DNA of 64,000 nt, taken from NCBI GenBank assembly GCA_965221175.1, contig OZ244867.1, positions 1,922,001-1,986,000 of the forward strand, in the 5' to 3' direction. Position 1 is the first letter of the stretch; each line of letters opens with the position of its first letter. A program made the translations under genes and the position numbers. The DNA is from JAJDZL01 sp965221175. Its GTDB lineage: Bacteria > Pseudomonadota > Gammaproteobacteria > Arenicellales > JAJDZL01. The notes under the pieces are model-generated. The model saw only the letters and a program-made list of their open reading frames with translations, was not told where the DNA came from and did no database searches. Below are positions 46,201-55,330 of this stretch, piece after piece.

Positions 46201-47321
46201 ACAACATCCGCTCGATGATCGTATTTTATCATGCAGAGCGGGAGCGGTATCACCAGGATCCAGATTATGCAGCACTTGACGTAGACACGTTTATTAACAG
46301 TGATCGAACTAAGATAAGTTGGACCGTCGCACTGAAACAAGGCCTGATAAAAAACAAAGCCCTAGCGTTTGCTGAAGGTGAGGTGCTAGTATCGACCTAT
46401 CGGCCATTCTCCAAGCAGTGGCTATACTACGGAAGACGGCTGAACGAAAGGGTTTATCAAATGCCGCAGATTTTCCCGAACGCAACGGCGGAGAATCGGG
46501 TGATTTGTGTTACGGGTGTCGGTGCCCGATCCGGGTTTTCTGCCCTGATAGTAGATGCCATTCCCAATCTCCACACATTGGATTCAGGGCAATGCTTTCC
46601 CATCAAGCTTTATGACAGGACGGAAGCAGACCGAGATGATGATTTGTTCGTGGATCAGGACAATACCCTGTATCGAGTTCGAGACGGCATCAGTGACGAG
46701 GCATTGAAGCAATTTCAAGCGACATATCCCGGAGAAACCATCAGTAAAGAAGATCTATTCTATTACTTATACGGGATCTTGCATTCAGAAGATTACCGTG
46801 CTCAGTATCGTAACAATCTAATGAAACAATTGCCCCGGCTTCCAGTGGTGACTGACGTTTCAGACTTTCGTACCTTTCAGACAACCGGGCGCACTTTGGG
46901 GGAACTGCACCTAGGCTATGAAAGTATCGACCCGTGGCCAGTAACGGTCAACGACGGGAAAGGACTACCGGAAGGGATGGCACCGGAACGCTTGTACCGT
47001 GTTGAAAAGATGAAATACGCCAGAGGCCATGGCAGCAAAAAAGATCAGTCCACGGTGATTTACAATCCCTACATCACGATCACCGATATCCCGCTTGAGG
47101 CTTATGATTACGTCGTTAATGGCAAGCCCGCTATCCAGTGGGTGATAGAACGGCAGTGCGTGAAAACAGATAAGGACAGTGGACTTGTAAACGATGCCAA
47201 CCGCTACGCTGTCGAGACAATGGGTAACCCTGCCTACCCACTGGAACTGCTTCAACGCGTTATTAGAGTATCCATGGAAACCATGAAAGTGATCAAGGAT
47301 CTACCGCCACTACAAGTCTGA
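43227..47321 (+). pseudogene. Type ISP-like restriction enzyme, 3' part: helicase, N6-adenine methylase and specificity region
   Basis: 1,364 codons if translation restarts at the ATG two bases after the upstream stop codon; the coding sense extends back to about 43203. It continues the SF2 helicase with FDLIICDEAHRTTG (Walker B), YMTATPRIYG and the C-terminal helicase lobe (VRCLSEGVDVPALDAV, QSVGRVMRKAPGKERGYV). The methyltransferase follows: LDPFVGTGTFITRLL (motif I, SAM binding) and IIMSNPPYSSGQ (NPPY, N6-adenine). The C-terminal ~500 residues resemble the target-recognition end of type ISP enzymes. In intact relatives nuclease, translocase, methylase and specificity are one chain. Here the break lies within the first RecA lobe, so nuclease and translocase are separated; methylation alone could survive. 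Confidence 0.88.
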
Positions 47322-47461
47322 AACGGGTTTGGTTTGCCGCACCTAACCTGTTTTGCCATAGTGTTTTTTTTGTAAATTTACATGCCAACATCGTACCATT
47401 CCCAAAATCCCGTATTTGCTATTTCGGGAACTCTCTTCCCAATTTTCAAAAGTGAGTAACC

Positions 47462-48217
47462 ATGAACAAGAAACATGCGAAAGAGATAGTCGCTGACGAC
47501 CTTGAAAAGATAGCAGGATACGCGGCTGTGATAGAGAAATCAGCCAAGAAGATTCTGGAGCAAGGGTCATGGAATGAAGGCTGGATTGCTGTACAGAAAA
47601 CCATACAACACGACAGCAAGCACTTTGATGATGAGGTCAAGAAAAGACACTACAGGCTGGAAAAGCCTTTAATGCCTGATAACCTCTTGGAGAAAGCTCG
47701 CACCTTCGCAATTTTAGAATGCCGCACATCTTTCTTTGGTTATCCTCAATTGCTCAACAGTCTTACAAAAGCGCAGCCCACAATATTTCTTGATGTGTTT
47801 TTGGGAGGAAATGATGTTTAGGATTATCAGCATAGAGAGATGTTTATTGATGGCATTAAACAGTATGATAATCCGCTCAATCAAATTTCAGATATTGATC
47901 TTCTGTCCTGGTGCGAGAAAGATCCATCTTCTCGCTATCCGCTGGTAGCGTCAGCGATAATTGCATTCAAAAAATCGGATGAAGTAGGAAAATATGAATG
48001 GAACCCTTTTATTTTTGCGATCTTCAATAAAGCTCCTGTTTTAGAGGATGTTTTAAAACATCTTACTGACATTCTAAGGCCAGCGCCATGGAACGATTCG
48101 CTAGTAGATATTCTCCGAAGACGGGCTGTTTTGTATCAAGACCTTTATGAACATGAGAATGAAGAGGTAGTAGCTTGGGCTAGAAATCAATATGCAAAAG
48201 TGCAGGAAGGGATATGA
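47462..48217 (+). pseudogene. Unknown helical protein interrupted by an in-frame amber codon
   Basis: Two open stretches (47462-47821 and 47840-48217) are in the same frame and separated only by TAG at 47819-47821. Reading through gives about 251 residues with ...GGNDV then DYQHREMF.... I do not recognise the family. The sequence is helical with repeat-like WNEGWIAVQKTI near residue 38 and LYEHENEEVVAWARNQYAKV at the end, a style seen at the C-termini of large HEAT/STAND-type ATPases. It may therefore be a leftover of a longer defence gene or a small stand-alone gene. A single GAG or CAG to TAG change would explain the interruption; amber readthrough cannot be excluded. It follows the broken restriction enzyme by 140 bases. 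Confidence 0.6.
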
Positions 48218-48540
48218 AAAGAACGTCAACGGGAAAACCAACAGAACCTAGAGCGAAACGAAAGATTCTAGTAACTGGGACACATAGGGCTTACGTACAA
48301 AATTTTGCTTAAGAGTCTGATGATGGAGAGATTTGGCTAGGCCAATATCGCCTAGCTAAACTGAAGAAGTCCAACAGAAAGATCTCTGTACTCAGGAAGT
48401 GTCGTTGGTGACGGATGGGGAATGTGCTAATAGAAATGATGTTTGCCATTCTTAAGATGTATTTCGCCTACAAAATTTTTTGCGGAGAAAATTCATCATG
48501 AAACAGAGGGGTTAATTATTTACTACTATCGGTACATTTC
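48218..48540. other. Non-coding spacer before the internal end
   Basis: No genuine frame. A perfect stem GCTAGGC/GCCTAGC with a 7-base loop lies at 48336-48356. Towards the right the sequence becomes AT-rich and contains TATCGGTAC and TTCCGGTAC (48528-48546), related to the TTTCGGTAC seen at both island ends. Confidence 0.4.
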
Positions 48541-48670
48541 CGGTACATTCTCCAGTTTTCACAGCTTATGTCAGTCTGAGCTAAAATGTTGAATCAACAG
48601 GACAATCCACAACTATATCGAACGTTCCTTGATTTAATGTAATCAACACACTATTGATTAAACTGGCTCT
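48541..48670 (+). repeat. Internal degenerate copy of the island's right-end arm
   Basis: 130 bases that align without gaps to 57333-57462, the bases just inside attR. By hand count about 85 of 130 positions agree. The shared blocks include CGGTACA, CAGTTTT, ATCAACA and the final ACTGGCTCT. In the right-hand copy the tRNA core starts immediately after; here the following bases no longer match tRNA-Phe. It marks an older element end inside the island. Confidence 0.7.
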
Positions 48671-48744
48671 CATAGACCTTGTTGTATGGATCATCGAAAA
48701 GAATGTCATATCATTGGCTTCTTTCACTGCTAGAGCCAGTTTAA
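48658..48744. repeat. Perfect 13-base inverted repeat upstream of qatA
   Basis: TTAAACTGGCTCT (48658-48670) and AGAGCCAGTTTAA (48732-48744) are exact reverse complements, 61 bases apart. The left arm is the end of the internal att-arm copy; the right arm ends 31 bases before the qatA start codon. It may be an element end, a recombination scar, or an operator for the qat operon. Confidence 0.65.
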
Positions 48745-48775
48745 ATGCCACACCACACCACGGGTAGAAAGAGAC

Positions 48776-50578
48776 ATGTGGTCGGATAATGAAACAAATA
48801 TAGATTTTTTGAACTATTCAGAGACAGCTGAACTCGTCTCCTCAACGCTCCAACAAAAAAGCATTCGTCCGGTATCTCTCGGTCTTTTCGGTGGCTGGGG
48901 TGTCGGTAAATCGTCTCTGATGCGAATGGTTATCGATGACATATCAGCAGACAAGAAGAACCTAATTCTCCAGTTTGATGCATGGCTCTTTCAAGACTAT
49001 GACGATGCACGTGCGGCCTTACTGCAAAAAATCGGGGACACATTAAACGCTAAAGCAAAGGACGATGAAGCGCTTCTTAAGAAAGTGAAGTGCCTCTTCA
49101 AGCGGATCAACACATTGCGTGTTTTGGGCCTTGTAGCTGAAGGGGTGACCTTTGCAGCGGGGGCACCAACCTTTGGAGTGATTGCACGCGGAATCGAAGG
49201 TGCTCGGGATATCGTCAGCGGGAACGGAAACAAAGAAAATTTCAATGCTGTAACTGCGATGGCATCCGACGCCAAATCCAAGGCAACCGAATTGAGCAAA
49301 CCGGAAGAGGAAGAATCGCCGCCAAGGCAAATCGAAGCCTTCCGTATTGAACTCAAACAGATTCTTGAAGATCTCGATTGCACGCTCTTAGTATTTATCG
49401 ACAATCTGGACCGCTGCCTGCCCGATAAGGCAATTCACACCTTAGAAGCAGTCCGCTTGTTTCTGTTTATGGAAAGAACAGCTTTCGTTATCGCAGCCGA
49501 TGAGGACATGATTAGGCTAGCTGTGGCCCAGCATTATAAGGCTAATCTGGACAGGCTCGTTACAGACTATCTGGATAAGTTTGTTCAGATTCCGGTACGC
49601 GTGCCGCCAACAGGTGTGTCGGAAATGAAGGCATTCCTTATTCTGCTCTTGACCGCTGAACCTGCGTATCCAGCTCAAAGGATGCGCCCGAAACTTACGT
49701 CTGCGCTGCAGAAATTTCTTATGTCGCGACTACAGACGATTTGGAAATCTCCCTTTCCCGAGACACCTGAAATATTGGAGGGTTTGAAAGATGCAGCACC
49801 AACTGAATCTGAAAAGGTGCTGATCAGCCAAGTATCGCAACTGTCGAAACTTATATCGCCGATCCTCGTCAACTCTCCTCGTGTGAAGGGCAATCCGCGC
49901 ATCGTAAAGCGCATGCTGAACACTCTTCGGATGCGGCAGATGATTGCAGCTAGACGTGGAATAAATCTGAGCGAAGAGGCCATGCTAAAATTGGTGTTGT
50001 TTGAGCGTTGTGCAGGAGGAAAGGCAACAGGCGACCTCATGAATTTGATTGGCAATAGTAATGAGGGGAAAGTCTCATTACTCAGCCAGCTGGAAGGAGA
50101 CAAGGAGATTGCGGATCCAGCACTGTTCCCAGAAAGTTGGAGAGAACAGGAAGAATTTATTTCGGAATGGAGCAAGCTCGCCCCGACTTTAGGAGATAAA
50201 GATCTTCGTCCGGCAGCGTACCTCTACCGTGAGACTCAACCGGTATTCACACCGTCAGCAGGGTTGAGTGTCGAAGCCGAACGCGCAGTCGCGGTGTTAA
50301 TCAAAGCTACACGCGAATCCGCATCATCAACAGACAAGGCTGTACTAGCTCTTGCTAAGGATGAAATGCCGCAGGCTATGGAAGAGCTTATACGTAAGAT
50401 GTCCAACGCCATTAGTTGGACGAAACGCCCCGAAGGTTGGCCTGGAGCACTTGCAGTGGCGGGAGCCAACGCCGAGGCGGCAAAGGCATTCGTTACGTTC
50501 ATAAGATCGCGCAACCTTAGCCCGTTGCCAGCATGGATGAAGGCAGCGCTAAAGGATAGACCTTGGTGGGAGGAATAA
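48776..50578 (+). CDS. qatA: QatA: KAP-family P-loop NTPase of the Qat defence system
   Basis: 600 residues. The KAP NTPase signature is clear: GLFGGWGVGKSSLMR (Walker A, residues 36-50) and LLVFIDNLDRCLPDKA (Walker B, near 204-219), followed by LFLFMERTAFVIAADEDMI. A hydrophobic stretch with GVTFAAGAPTFGVIARGI near 123-140 sits in the inserted region where KAP proteins often carry membrane segments. It is followed without gap by qatB, qatC and qatD, the exact order of the Qat system, reported to protect against phages. The role of QatA is not settled; ATP-dependent sensing or assembly is inferred. Start ATG with GAAAGAG just upstream. Confidence 0.92.
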   Translation: MWSDNETNIDFLNYSETAELVSSTLQQKSIRPVSLGLFGGWGVGKSSLMRMVIDDISADKKNLILQFDAWLFQDYDDARAALLQKIGDTLNAKAKDDEALLKKVKCLFKRINTLRVLGLVAEGVTFAAGAPTFGVIARGIEGARDIVSGNGNKENFNAVTAMASDAKSKATELSKPEEEESPPRQIEAFRIELKQILEDLDCTLLVFIDNLDRCLPDKAIHTLEAVRLFLFMERTAFVIAADEDMIRLAVAQHYKANLDRLVTDYLDKFVQIPVRVPPTGVSEMKAFLILLLTAEPAYPAQRMRPKLTSALQKFLMSRLQTIWKSPFPETPEILEGLKDAAPTESEKVLISQVSQLSKLISPILVNSPRVKGNPRIVKRMLNTLRMRQMIAARRGINLSEEAMLKLVLFERCAGGKATGDLMNLIGNSNEGKVSLLSQLEGDKEIADPALFPESWREQEEFISEWSKLAPTLGDKDLRPAAYLYRETQPVFTPSAGLSVEAERAVAVLIKATRESASSTDKAVLALAKDEMPQAMEELIRKMSNAISWTKRPEGWPGALAVAGANAEAAKAFVTFIRSRNLSPLPAWMKAALKDRPWWEE

Positions 50579-51349
50579 TTGGGAACTTCTACGAATAGTA
50601 GTGGGTCGAGTGGACGATCGCCATTAATTCCACCTCATGCCGACTCTCAACCAGGCGAGCCAATTCCACCACGTCCCGAGAACGGTCTTTCAAATTTCAG
50701 GCGCAGCCTAACTAGTTACATGAAAAGCGGTGGCTCGGAATTGCGTGACCGTGCCCTTGGTCGATATGCGCGCGGCGCCGTTGGTGGGTCTTCAGTAGGT
50801 GTTCGGCGTTACGGCGCGGTTGCCGGCAGTGGATCGGTTGCAATTGGTGCACTGGCTGAGCTTGGTGCGGGCGGTACAGGTGAAACCGCCGCAGGCAAGG
50901 ATTTAAGCGATGCGATTGGAGCACCCGTCGAAACTGCGGCACAAATCATTGCTGAAGCTGTTGCCCCGGATAACTCGGAAGGGGATGGCGTTCGAATTTT
51001 GATTGGGGAAGCAATCTGCGAGGTGCTGCAAGACGAAGAAACCTTAGAAAGAGAAATGATCACACCAGATTTTCTGGACGCTGTTTTGTTCCAGTATACA
51101 GTCGAGGCTATCGTACACGACATTCTTGCCAGAGAGGGCAGTCCATCGCTGGACGCTGCTGAGAGCGCCGAAATTCTTCAAGCTAGGGAAAATGACCTTC
51201 GGCAGGCGGTAGAAGCTGTTGTTGATGCCCGTCTAGCTGCAAATCAGGCAGATCGCGACTTGGGGATAATGTCACAAGTCGGTCGCAGACAGTTGCAGTT
51301 GAACTGTATCCAATCGGTATTGGAAATTTGGGAGGCAAACGAAGAATGA
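50579..51349 (+). CDS. qatB: QatB: uncharacterised Qat component
   Basis: 256 residues from a TTG that follows the qatA stop codon directly; a GGGAGG in the end of qatA serves as ribosome binding site. The first ~50 residues are rich in serine and proline and probably disordered, then come RALGRYARGAVGGSSVGVRRYG and a glycine/alanine-rich stretch, and a helical C-terminal half. No catalytic motif is evident. Assigned by position between a KAP NTPase and a QueC-like protein; the family has no known biochemical activity. It overlaps qatC by ATGA. Confidence 0.85.
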   Translation: MGTSTNSSGSSGRSPLIPPHADSQPGEPIPPRPENGLSNFRRSLTSYMKSGGSELRDRALGRYARGAVGGSSVGVRRYGAVAGSGSVAIGALAELGAGGTGETAAGKDLSDAIGAPVETAAQIIAEAVAPDNSEGDGVRILIGEAICEVLQDEETLEREMITPDFLDAVLFQYTVEAIVHDILAREGSPSLDAAESAEILQARENDLRQAVEAVVDARLAANQADRDLGIMSQVGRRQLQLNCIQSVLEIWEANEE

Positions 51350-52665
51350 CGACCGTTCAGTGCGCCCCCGACATAGATGAGCTGATTGCTTCGAAGTCAG
51401 ACCGCAAAGTTGTTCTTTTCGACAATGTTGATAACGCCAATAGCATAGCCTGTATCGGCAATCACGTGCGCGATGCGTTGAAGCGAGTCAATTTACCAAT
51501 TCCAATTCATGCTTTCGATTTTCTAACAATAGCCCTGAGCGTAACCGCTACAGACGAATTCGTATCCAGGGATGGTGGTGCCTACGGGTTCACGCGGGAT
51601 ATTTCGCTTTCCGTGTCTCTTGCCAAACCCGCCATTTGGAATTCCAAAAAGCAAGCCCTTGAAAGTATATTGAGATTTCTAACAGGAGATGATTGGAGCT
51701 TATCATTCTTCGGGAATGGACTTACTCCACCTGCTACTTCTGAGAAAAAGCGGCTAAGAAAAATCTTCGATCTGTCGAACATAGAGCAGGTCTGTCTCTT
51801 TTCTGGGGGCTTAGACAGTCTCATCGGCACTATGAACGAACTCCAAACCAATCACGATGATACGCTCTTGGTTAGTAGGGCTTCCACAGGTGATCAGATG
51901 TTTCAAAAGTATCTGCTGAGCCGATTAGGAAACCCAAGGCAGTTCGGCGTAAACGATCGACCATCAAGACCCAATACCGTCAGCTGGCGAAAAGAAAATT
52001 CAACGCGCTCTCGGTCAATACTCTTTCTGGCTCTGGCGGCTTGCTGTGCTTCAGCAATTTCTCAGTATCGCTCGGTTGCCTCAACACCGCTGTTCATTCC
52101 TGAGAACGGTTTCATTGCACTTAATCCACCAATGACTCCTAGACGCCGCGGCTCCTTGAGCACGCGAACGGCACATCCACACTATCTTGGTTCGCTTCAA
52201 CGACTTTTCGACGACGTTGGATTAGGGGTAGCAGTACACAATCCTTTTAAGTTCATGACCAAAGGTGAGATGATTCAGAATTGCCACGATCAAAAGCTAA
52301 TCCATACATTGGCCCCGGATACGATCTCGTGCGGAAAGTGGAAACGCAGAAACCAGCAATGTGGGAAATGTGTTCCTTGTCTCATCCGGAGATCGTCGAT
52401 GTATGCAGCTGGCGTGATTGAACCGAAGAATTTGTACGAATTCAGTGATCTTACGAAATTGCCGTTTGGCACTAAAAAAGGTGCTGACCTTTCAGCTACA
52501 TTGGCGGCGCTGAAATCGATCGACAGAGGCAATGTCCCAAGGTGGGTAAGTGCAAGTGGACCCCTTCCGATGGATGTCTCGACTCGCAAAAAGTACTACG
52601 ATGTAGCGTGGCGTGGACTATTGGAGTTAAAGGGCTTTCTCTCTGCACAAGGCTTCAAGACATGA
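51346..52665 (+). CDS. qatC: QatC: QueC-like PP-loop protein
   Basis: 439 residues. The ATP pyrophosphatase PP-loop reads CLFSGGLDSLIG (residues 150-161). The zinc site of QueC is recognisable as C329, then CGKCVPC at 339-345. QueC makes 7-cyano-7-deazaguanine (preQ0) in queuosine synthesis; here the ~140-residue N-terminal extension and the operon context mark it as the Qat paralogue. A modification of DNA, RNA or protein by deazaguanine-like chemistry is an inference. Start ATG overlaps the qatB stop; a frame upstream of it inside qatB was ignored. Confidence 0.9.
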   Translation: MTTVQCAPDIDELIASKSDRKVVLFDNVDNANSIACIGNHVRDALKRVNLPIPIHAFDFLTIALSVTATDEFVSRDGGAYGFTRDISLSVSLAKPAIWNSKKQALESILRFLTGDDWSLSFFGNGLTPPATSEKKRLRKIFDLSNIEQVCLFSGGLDSLIGTMNELQTNHDDTLLVSRASTGDQMFQKYLLSRLGNPRQFGVNDRPSRPNTVSWRKENSTRSRSILFLALAACCASAISQYRSVASTPLFIPENGFIALNPPMTPRRRGSLSTRTAHPHYLGSLQRLFDDVGLGVAVHNPFKFMTKGEMIQNCHDQKLIHTLAPDTISCGKWKRRNQQCGKCVPCLIRRSSMYAAGVIEPKNLYEFSDLTKLPFGTKKGADLSATLAALKSIDRGNVPRWVSASGPLPMDVSTRKKYYDVAWRGLLELKGFLSAQGFKT

Positions 52666-53402
52666 TGGATTTTCACTGTCATCTTGATCTGTACACTGAC
52701 CCTCAAGAGGTTATTCAACAGGCATCTGATGCGGGCACGTATGTGCTCTCTGTTACGACTACTCCGAAAGCTTTCCCAGGTACAAAGAGAATGGCTAAAA
52801 ATGCGCTGCGAATTCGAACAGCCTTAGGCCTTCACCCGCAGTTGGCAGGTGAGAGACATTCTGAGCTTAATTTATTTGATCTCATGTTGCCGGAAACGGC
52901 ATATGTAGGTGAAATTGGCTTAGATGGATCAAAAGAACACAAAGCATCATTTGCCGTTCAAACCAGAGTTTTCCGGCATATTTTAAACAGCTGCAATAAT
53001 CGAGGAGGGAGAATTCTCTCCATTCATAGTCGTCACGCCGCAGGTCAAGTTCTCGAACATCTAAGCGAAGCCGTCGGCAAAAGTACGCCCATTTTGCATT
53101 GGTTTTCAGGCTCCTCAAAGGAGGCGAAGAGAGCGAATCAACTAGGTTGTTGGTATTCGGTCGGGCCTGCTATGCTCCGCACCAAGAGTGGACGCAACAG
53201 AGTGGCTCAAATGCCAATCCAGAAGGTGTTGCTAGAGACTGATGGCCCCTTCGCAAAATTAAATGGGATACCTCTTAAACCTATTCACGCAGAACTGAGC
53301 ATTCCGGTGTTGTCGAGGTTGTGGGGCGCTTCACAATCAGCAACGCGTCGGCAACTTGCGGACAATTTGAGAACAATCGGGATTTTGGCCAAATCTCGTT
53401 GA
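52662..53402 (+). CDS. qatD: QatD: TatD-family metal-dependent hydrolase
   Basis: 246 residues of the TatD DNase family. Metal ligands are present: DFHCHLD (HxH, residues 3-9), GEIGLDGS near 80, IHSRHAAGQ near 119, ILHWFSGS near 143 and LLETDGPF near 190. TatD proteins have 3'-5' exonuclease activity on nucleic acids. The ATG at 52662 overlaps the qatC stop (ATGA), completing a four-gene operon with coupled starts. The protein looks intact. Downstream, a short stem ACTGCC/GGCAGT at 53446-53465 could end the transcript, though no T-run follows. Confidence 0.92.
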   Translation: MMDFHCHLDLYTDPQEVIQQASDAGTYVLSVTTTPKAFPGTKRMAKNALRIRTALGLHPQLAGERHSELNLFDLMLPETAYVGEIGLDGSKEHKASFAVQTRVFRHILNSCNNRGGRILSIHSRHAAGQVLEHLSEAVGKSTPILHWFSGSSKEAKRANQLGCWYSVGPAMLRTKSGRNRVAQMPIQKVLLETDGPFAKLNGIPLKPIHAELSIPVLSRLWGASQSATRRQLADNLRTIGILAKSR

Positions 53403-53562
53403 TAGTACAATAATCCAAAGCGAACATGTCGGGTGACTGTACCAGACTGCCCAGAAGAAGGCAGTTGAATTTCGCTCGGCGACAATTTCTAACGACCGCT
53501 TTTGAGCCCCTAACGGATTCAAAAAATAATTCCCTGACAGCTTGCATTTGAGCCGTCTTAGT
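53403..53562. other. Spacer between qatD and the insertion sequence
   Basis: 160 bases without a gene. It ends with TCTTAGT (53556-53562), the left copy of the target duplication made by the insertion sequence. Confidence 0.5.
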
Positions 53563-55072
53563 CCAGCAATTCTCATTTTGGCAGTTATTTGTAGTCCGGT
53601 TCATTGATTTTCAACGTAAGTCATTGTTATTATTGACTTGTACTTTTGTGTCGAATCTGCTATGATACGCCAACATGAAATTGATGGTCGATCATCTCAT
53701 TGGCGAATTGCGAAAACGATTCCACAACATCGCAGACCCTCGCAACGGCAGCAACAAACAGTACACCTTCGTCGATATCGCGATGGCGGCGTTTTCGGTA
53801 TTTTTCATTCAATCGCCGTCTTTTCTTGAGCATCAAAGAACGTATAACAAAAATGCGTGTCGGTCTTTATTCGGCATCCGCAAACTGCCAACTGACAATC
53901 ATATTCGAGAGCAATTGGATCGAATCGACTGTCAGGATGTTTACCCTGGATTCGACATAGCGCTTGATCAAATGAAGAAATATCAAGCCCTTAAGCCTTT
54001 CCAGATTCTCGACGGTCGCAGCCTTTTGGCATTGGATGGATCTGAATTTCACAACTCTTACAAGATTCAGTGCCCACAATGTCGCACCCGACTTCGAAGC
54101 TCTGGCGAGAGCGAATATCACCATATCGTGTTGTGCGCCACATTGGTTGGCATCGGCCACAGCGAAGTGCTGCCGTTGCGTCCGCAGTTTATCACGCCGC
54201 AAGACGGGGATCATAAACAGGACTGCGAAACCAAAGCCGCCTACCGCTGGTTCGATCAAAACGCAGCGCGCTACGCATCCTTGCGTCCGATTTACCTGGG
54301 CGATGATCTGTATGCCAATCAACCGATATGCGAAAAGGTTGCACAAGCGGGCGGCGATTTCATCTTCCGCGTCAAAGAAGGCTCTCATAAAACACTTTTC
54401 AGTTATCTTGATGGCGTTGTCTGGCCAACCAAGCGGGTGGTCGAAAAAACACCGGGACGCAAAACGCCGAATAAGATTTATCAGTATCGTATTGCCAGGC
54501 AGTTGCCGATCAGAGACGGCAACGATGCGTTGAAGGTTAATTACGTTGAACTTCAAATTCGCCGAGTCGGTGACCGTAAGCCGACGCAAAGCTTTCGCTT
54601 CATCACCTCGCTTGATGTCACCAAAGCCAATGTTGCCGACATTGCGGCAGCTGGTCGGGCGCGCTGGAAGATTGAAAACGAAGGGTTTAACCTGTTGAAA
54701 AAACACGGCTATCACATGGAGCATAACTTCGGCCACGGCAAACAGGGACTGTCGAACACACTGATGACTTTGAACCTGATCGCATTTGCGTTTCATGCCG
54801 TATGCAACCACCTGTGCGAACTGTGGCAGGCCGCCAGAGCCAGGTTTTCCAGAAAACATCGGTTCTTTGTCGCGCTCGACATCATCAACTGCTATCTTTA
54901 CTTTGAAAACTGGCAAGCGCTTCTCAGTGCCACTGCCGATCCACAACCGCGACCGCCCCCGTAACTGGATATCGCCTCCCGGCTAACAAGTTGGATACTC
55001 AATTCCGTTTCTTTCAAACAACATGGGGATACATGCAAATTAAAATCAATTACCTAAAATGAGAACTGCTGG
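53563..55072 (+). mobile_element. Complete insertion sequence with 7-base target duplication
   Basis: 1,510 bases. The terminal inverted repeats start CCAGCA at 53563 and end TGCTGG at 55072; 17 of the outer 20 bases match between the ends. TCTTAGT directly flanks both sides (53556-53562 and 55073-55079). One transposase gene fills it. Family is best described as an IS4-fold DDE element of the ISNCY-like group; a name would need a database comparison. Intact repeats and duplication suggest recent arrival. Confidence 0.85.
53675..54964 (+). CDS. DDE transposase of the insertion sequence
   Basis: 429 residues. The N-terminal HLIGELRKRFHNIADPRNG is typical of H-repeat/ISAs1-related and ISNCY transposases. 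Catalytic acids are visible as LALDGSEFH (first D), YLGDDLYANQ (second D) and RWKIENEGFNLLKK (E, with the R-x3-E pattern of the IS4 fold). A CPQCRTRLR cysteine pair lies in the insert. The reading frame is complete. Confidence 0.9.
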   Translation: MKLMVDHLIGELRKRFHNIADPRNGSNKQYTFVDIAMAAFSVFFIQSPSFLEHQRTYNKNACRSLFGIRKLPTDNHIREQLDRIDCQDVYPGFDIALDQMKKYQALKPFQILDGRSLLALDGSEFHNSYKIQCPQCRTRLRSSGESEYHHIVLCATLVGIGHSEVLPLRPQFITPQDGDHKQDCETKAAYRWFDQNAARYASLRPIYLGDDLYANQPICEKVAQAGGDFIFRVKEGSHKTLFSYLDGVVWPTKRVVEKTPGRKTPNKIYQYRIARQLPIRDGNDALKVNYVELQIRRVGDRKPTQSFRFITSLDVTKANVADIAAAGRARWKIENEGFNLLKKHGYHMEHNFGHGKQGLSNTLMTLNLIAFAFHAVCNHLCELWQAARARFSRKHRFFVALDIINCYLYFENWQALLSATADPQPRPPP

Positions 55073-55330
55073 TCTTAGTCATCTGCAATGGCAAGTTTTG
55101 CGGGTAGTGTATATAATCTTTCGCACATTTATACTAGCGATGGTCTCAAGCGGTTAATCCATTCTCCAGAATTTGCTTGTAAGGCGATTCCATGGACCGA
55201 TAACGTTGCACGCCCAAGTGGAAATGAAATCGATAAGCTGCTAAAGGCGGCTTGTGTTTTTCTCCTTGCCTTTGCAGCTCGTCGCCCCCAGAATCGGGGA
55301 GTTTATTACACGACACACAGGAAAACTACC

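Noticed and set aside
53867..54946. Leftward 359-codon frame inside the insertion sequence
   Set aside because: It is the antisense shadow of the transposase gene; the sense strand carries the catalytic residues.
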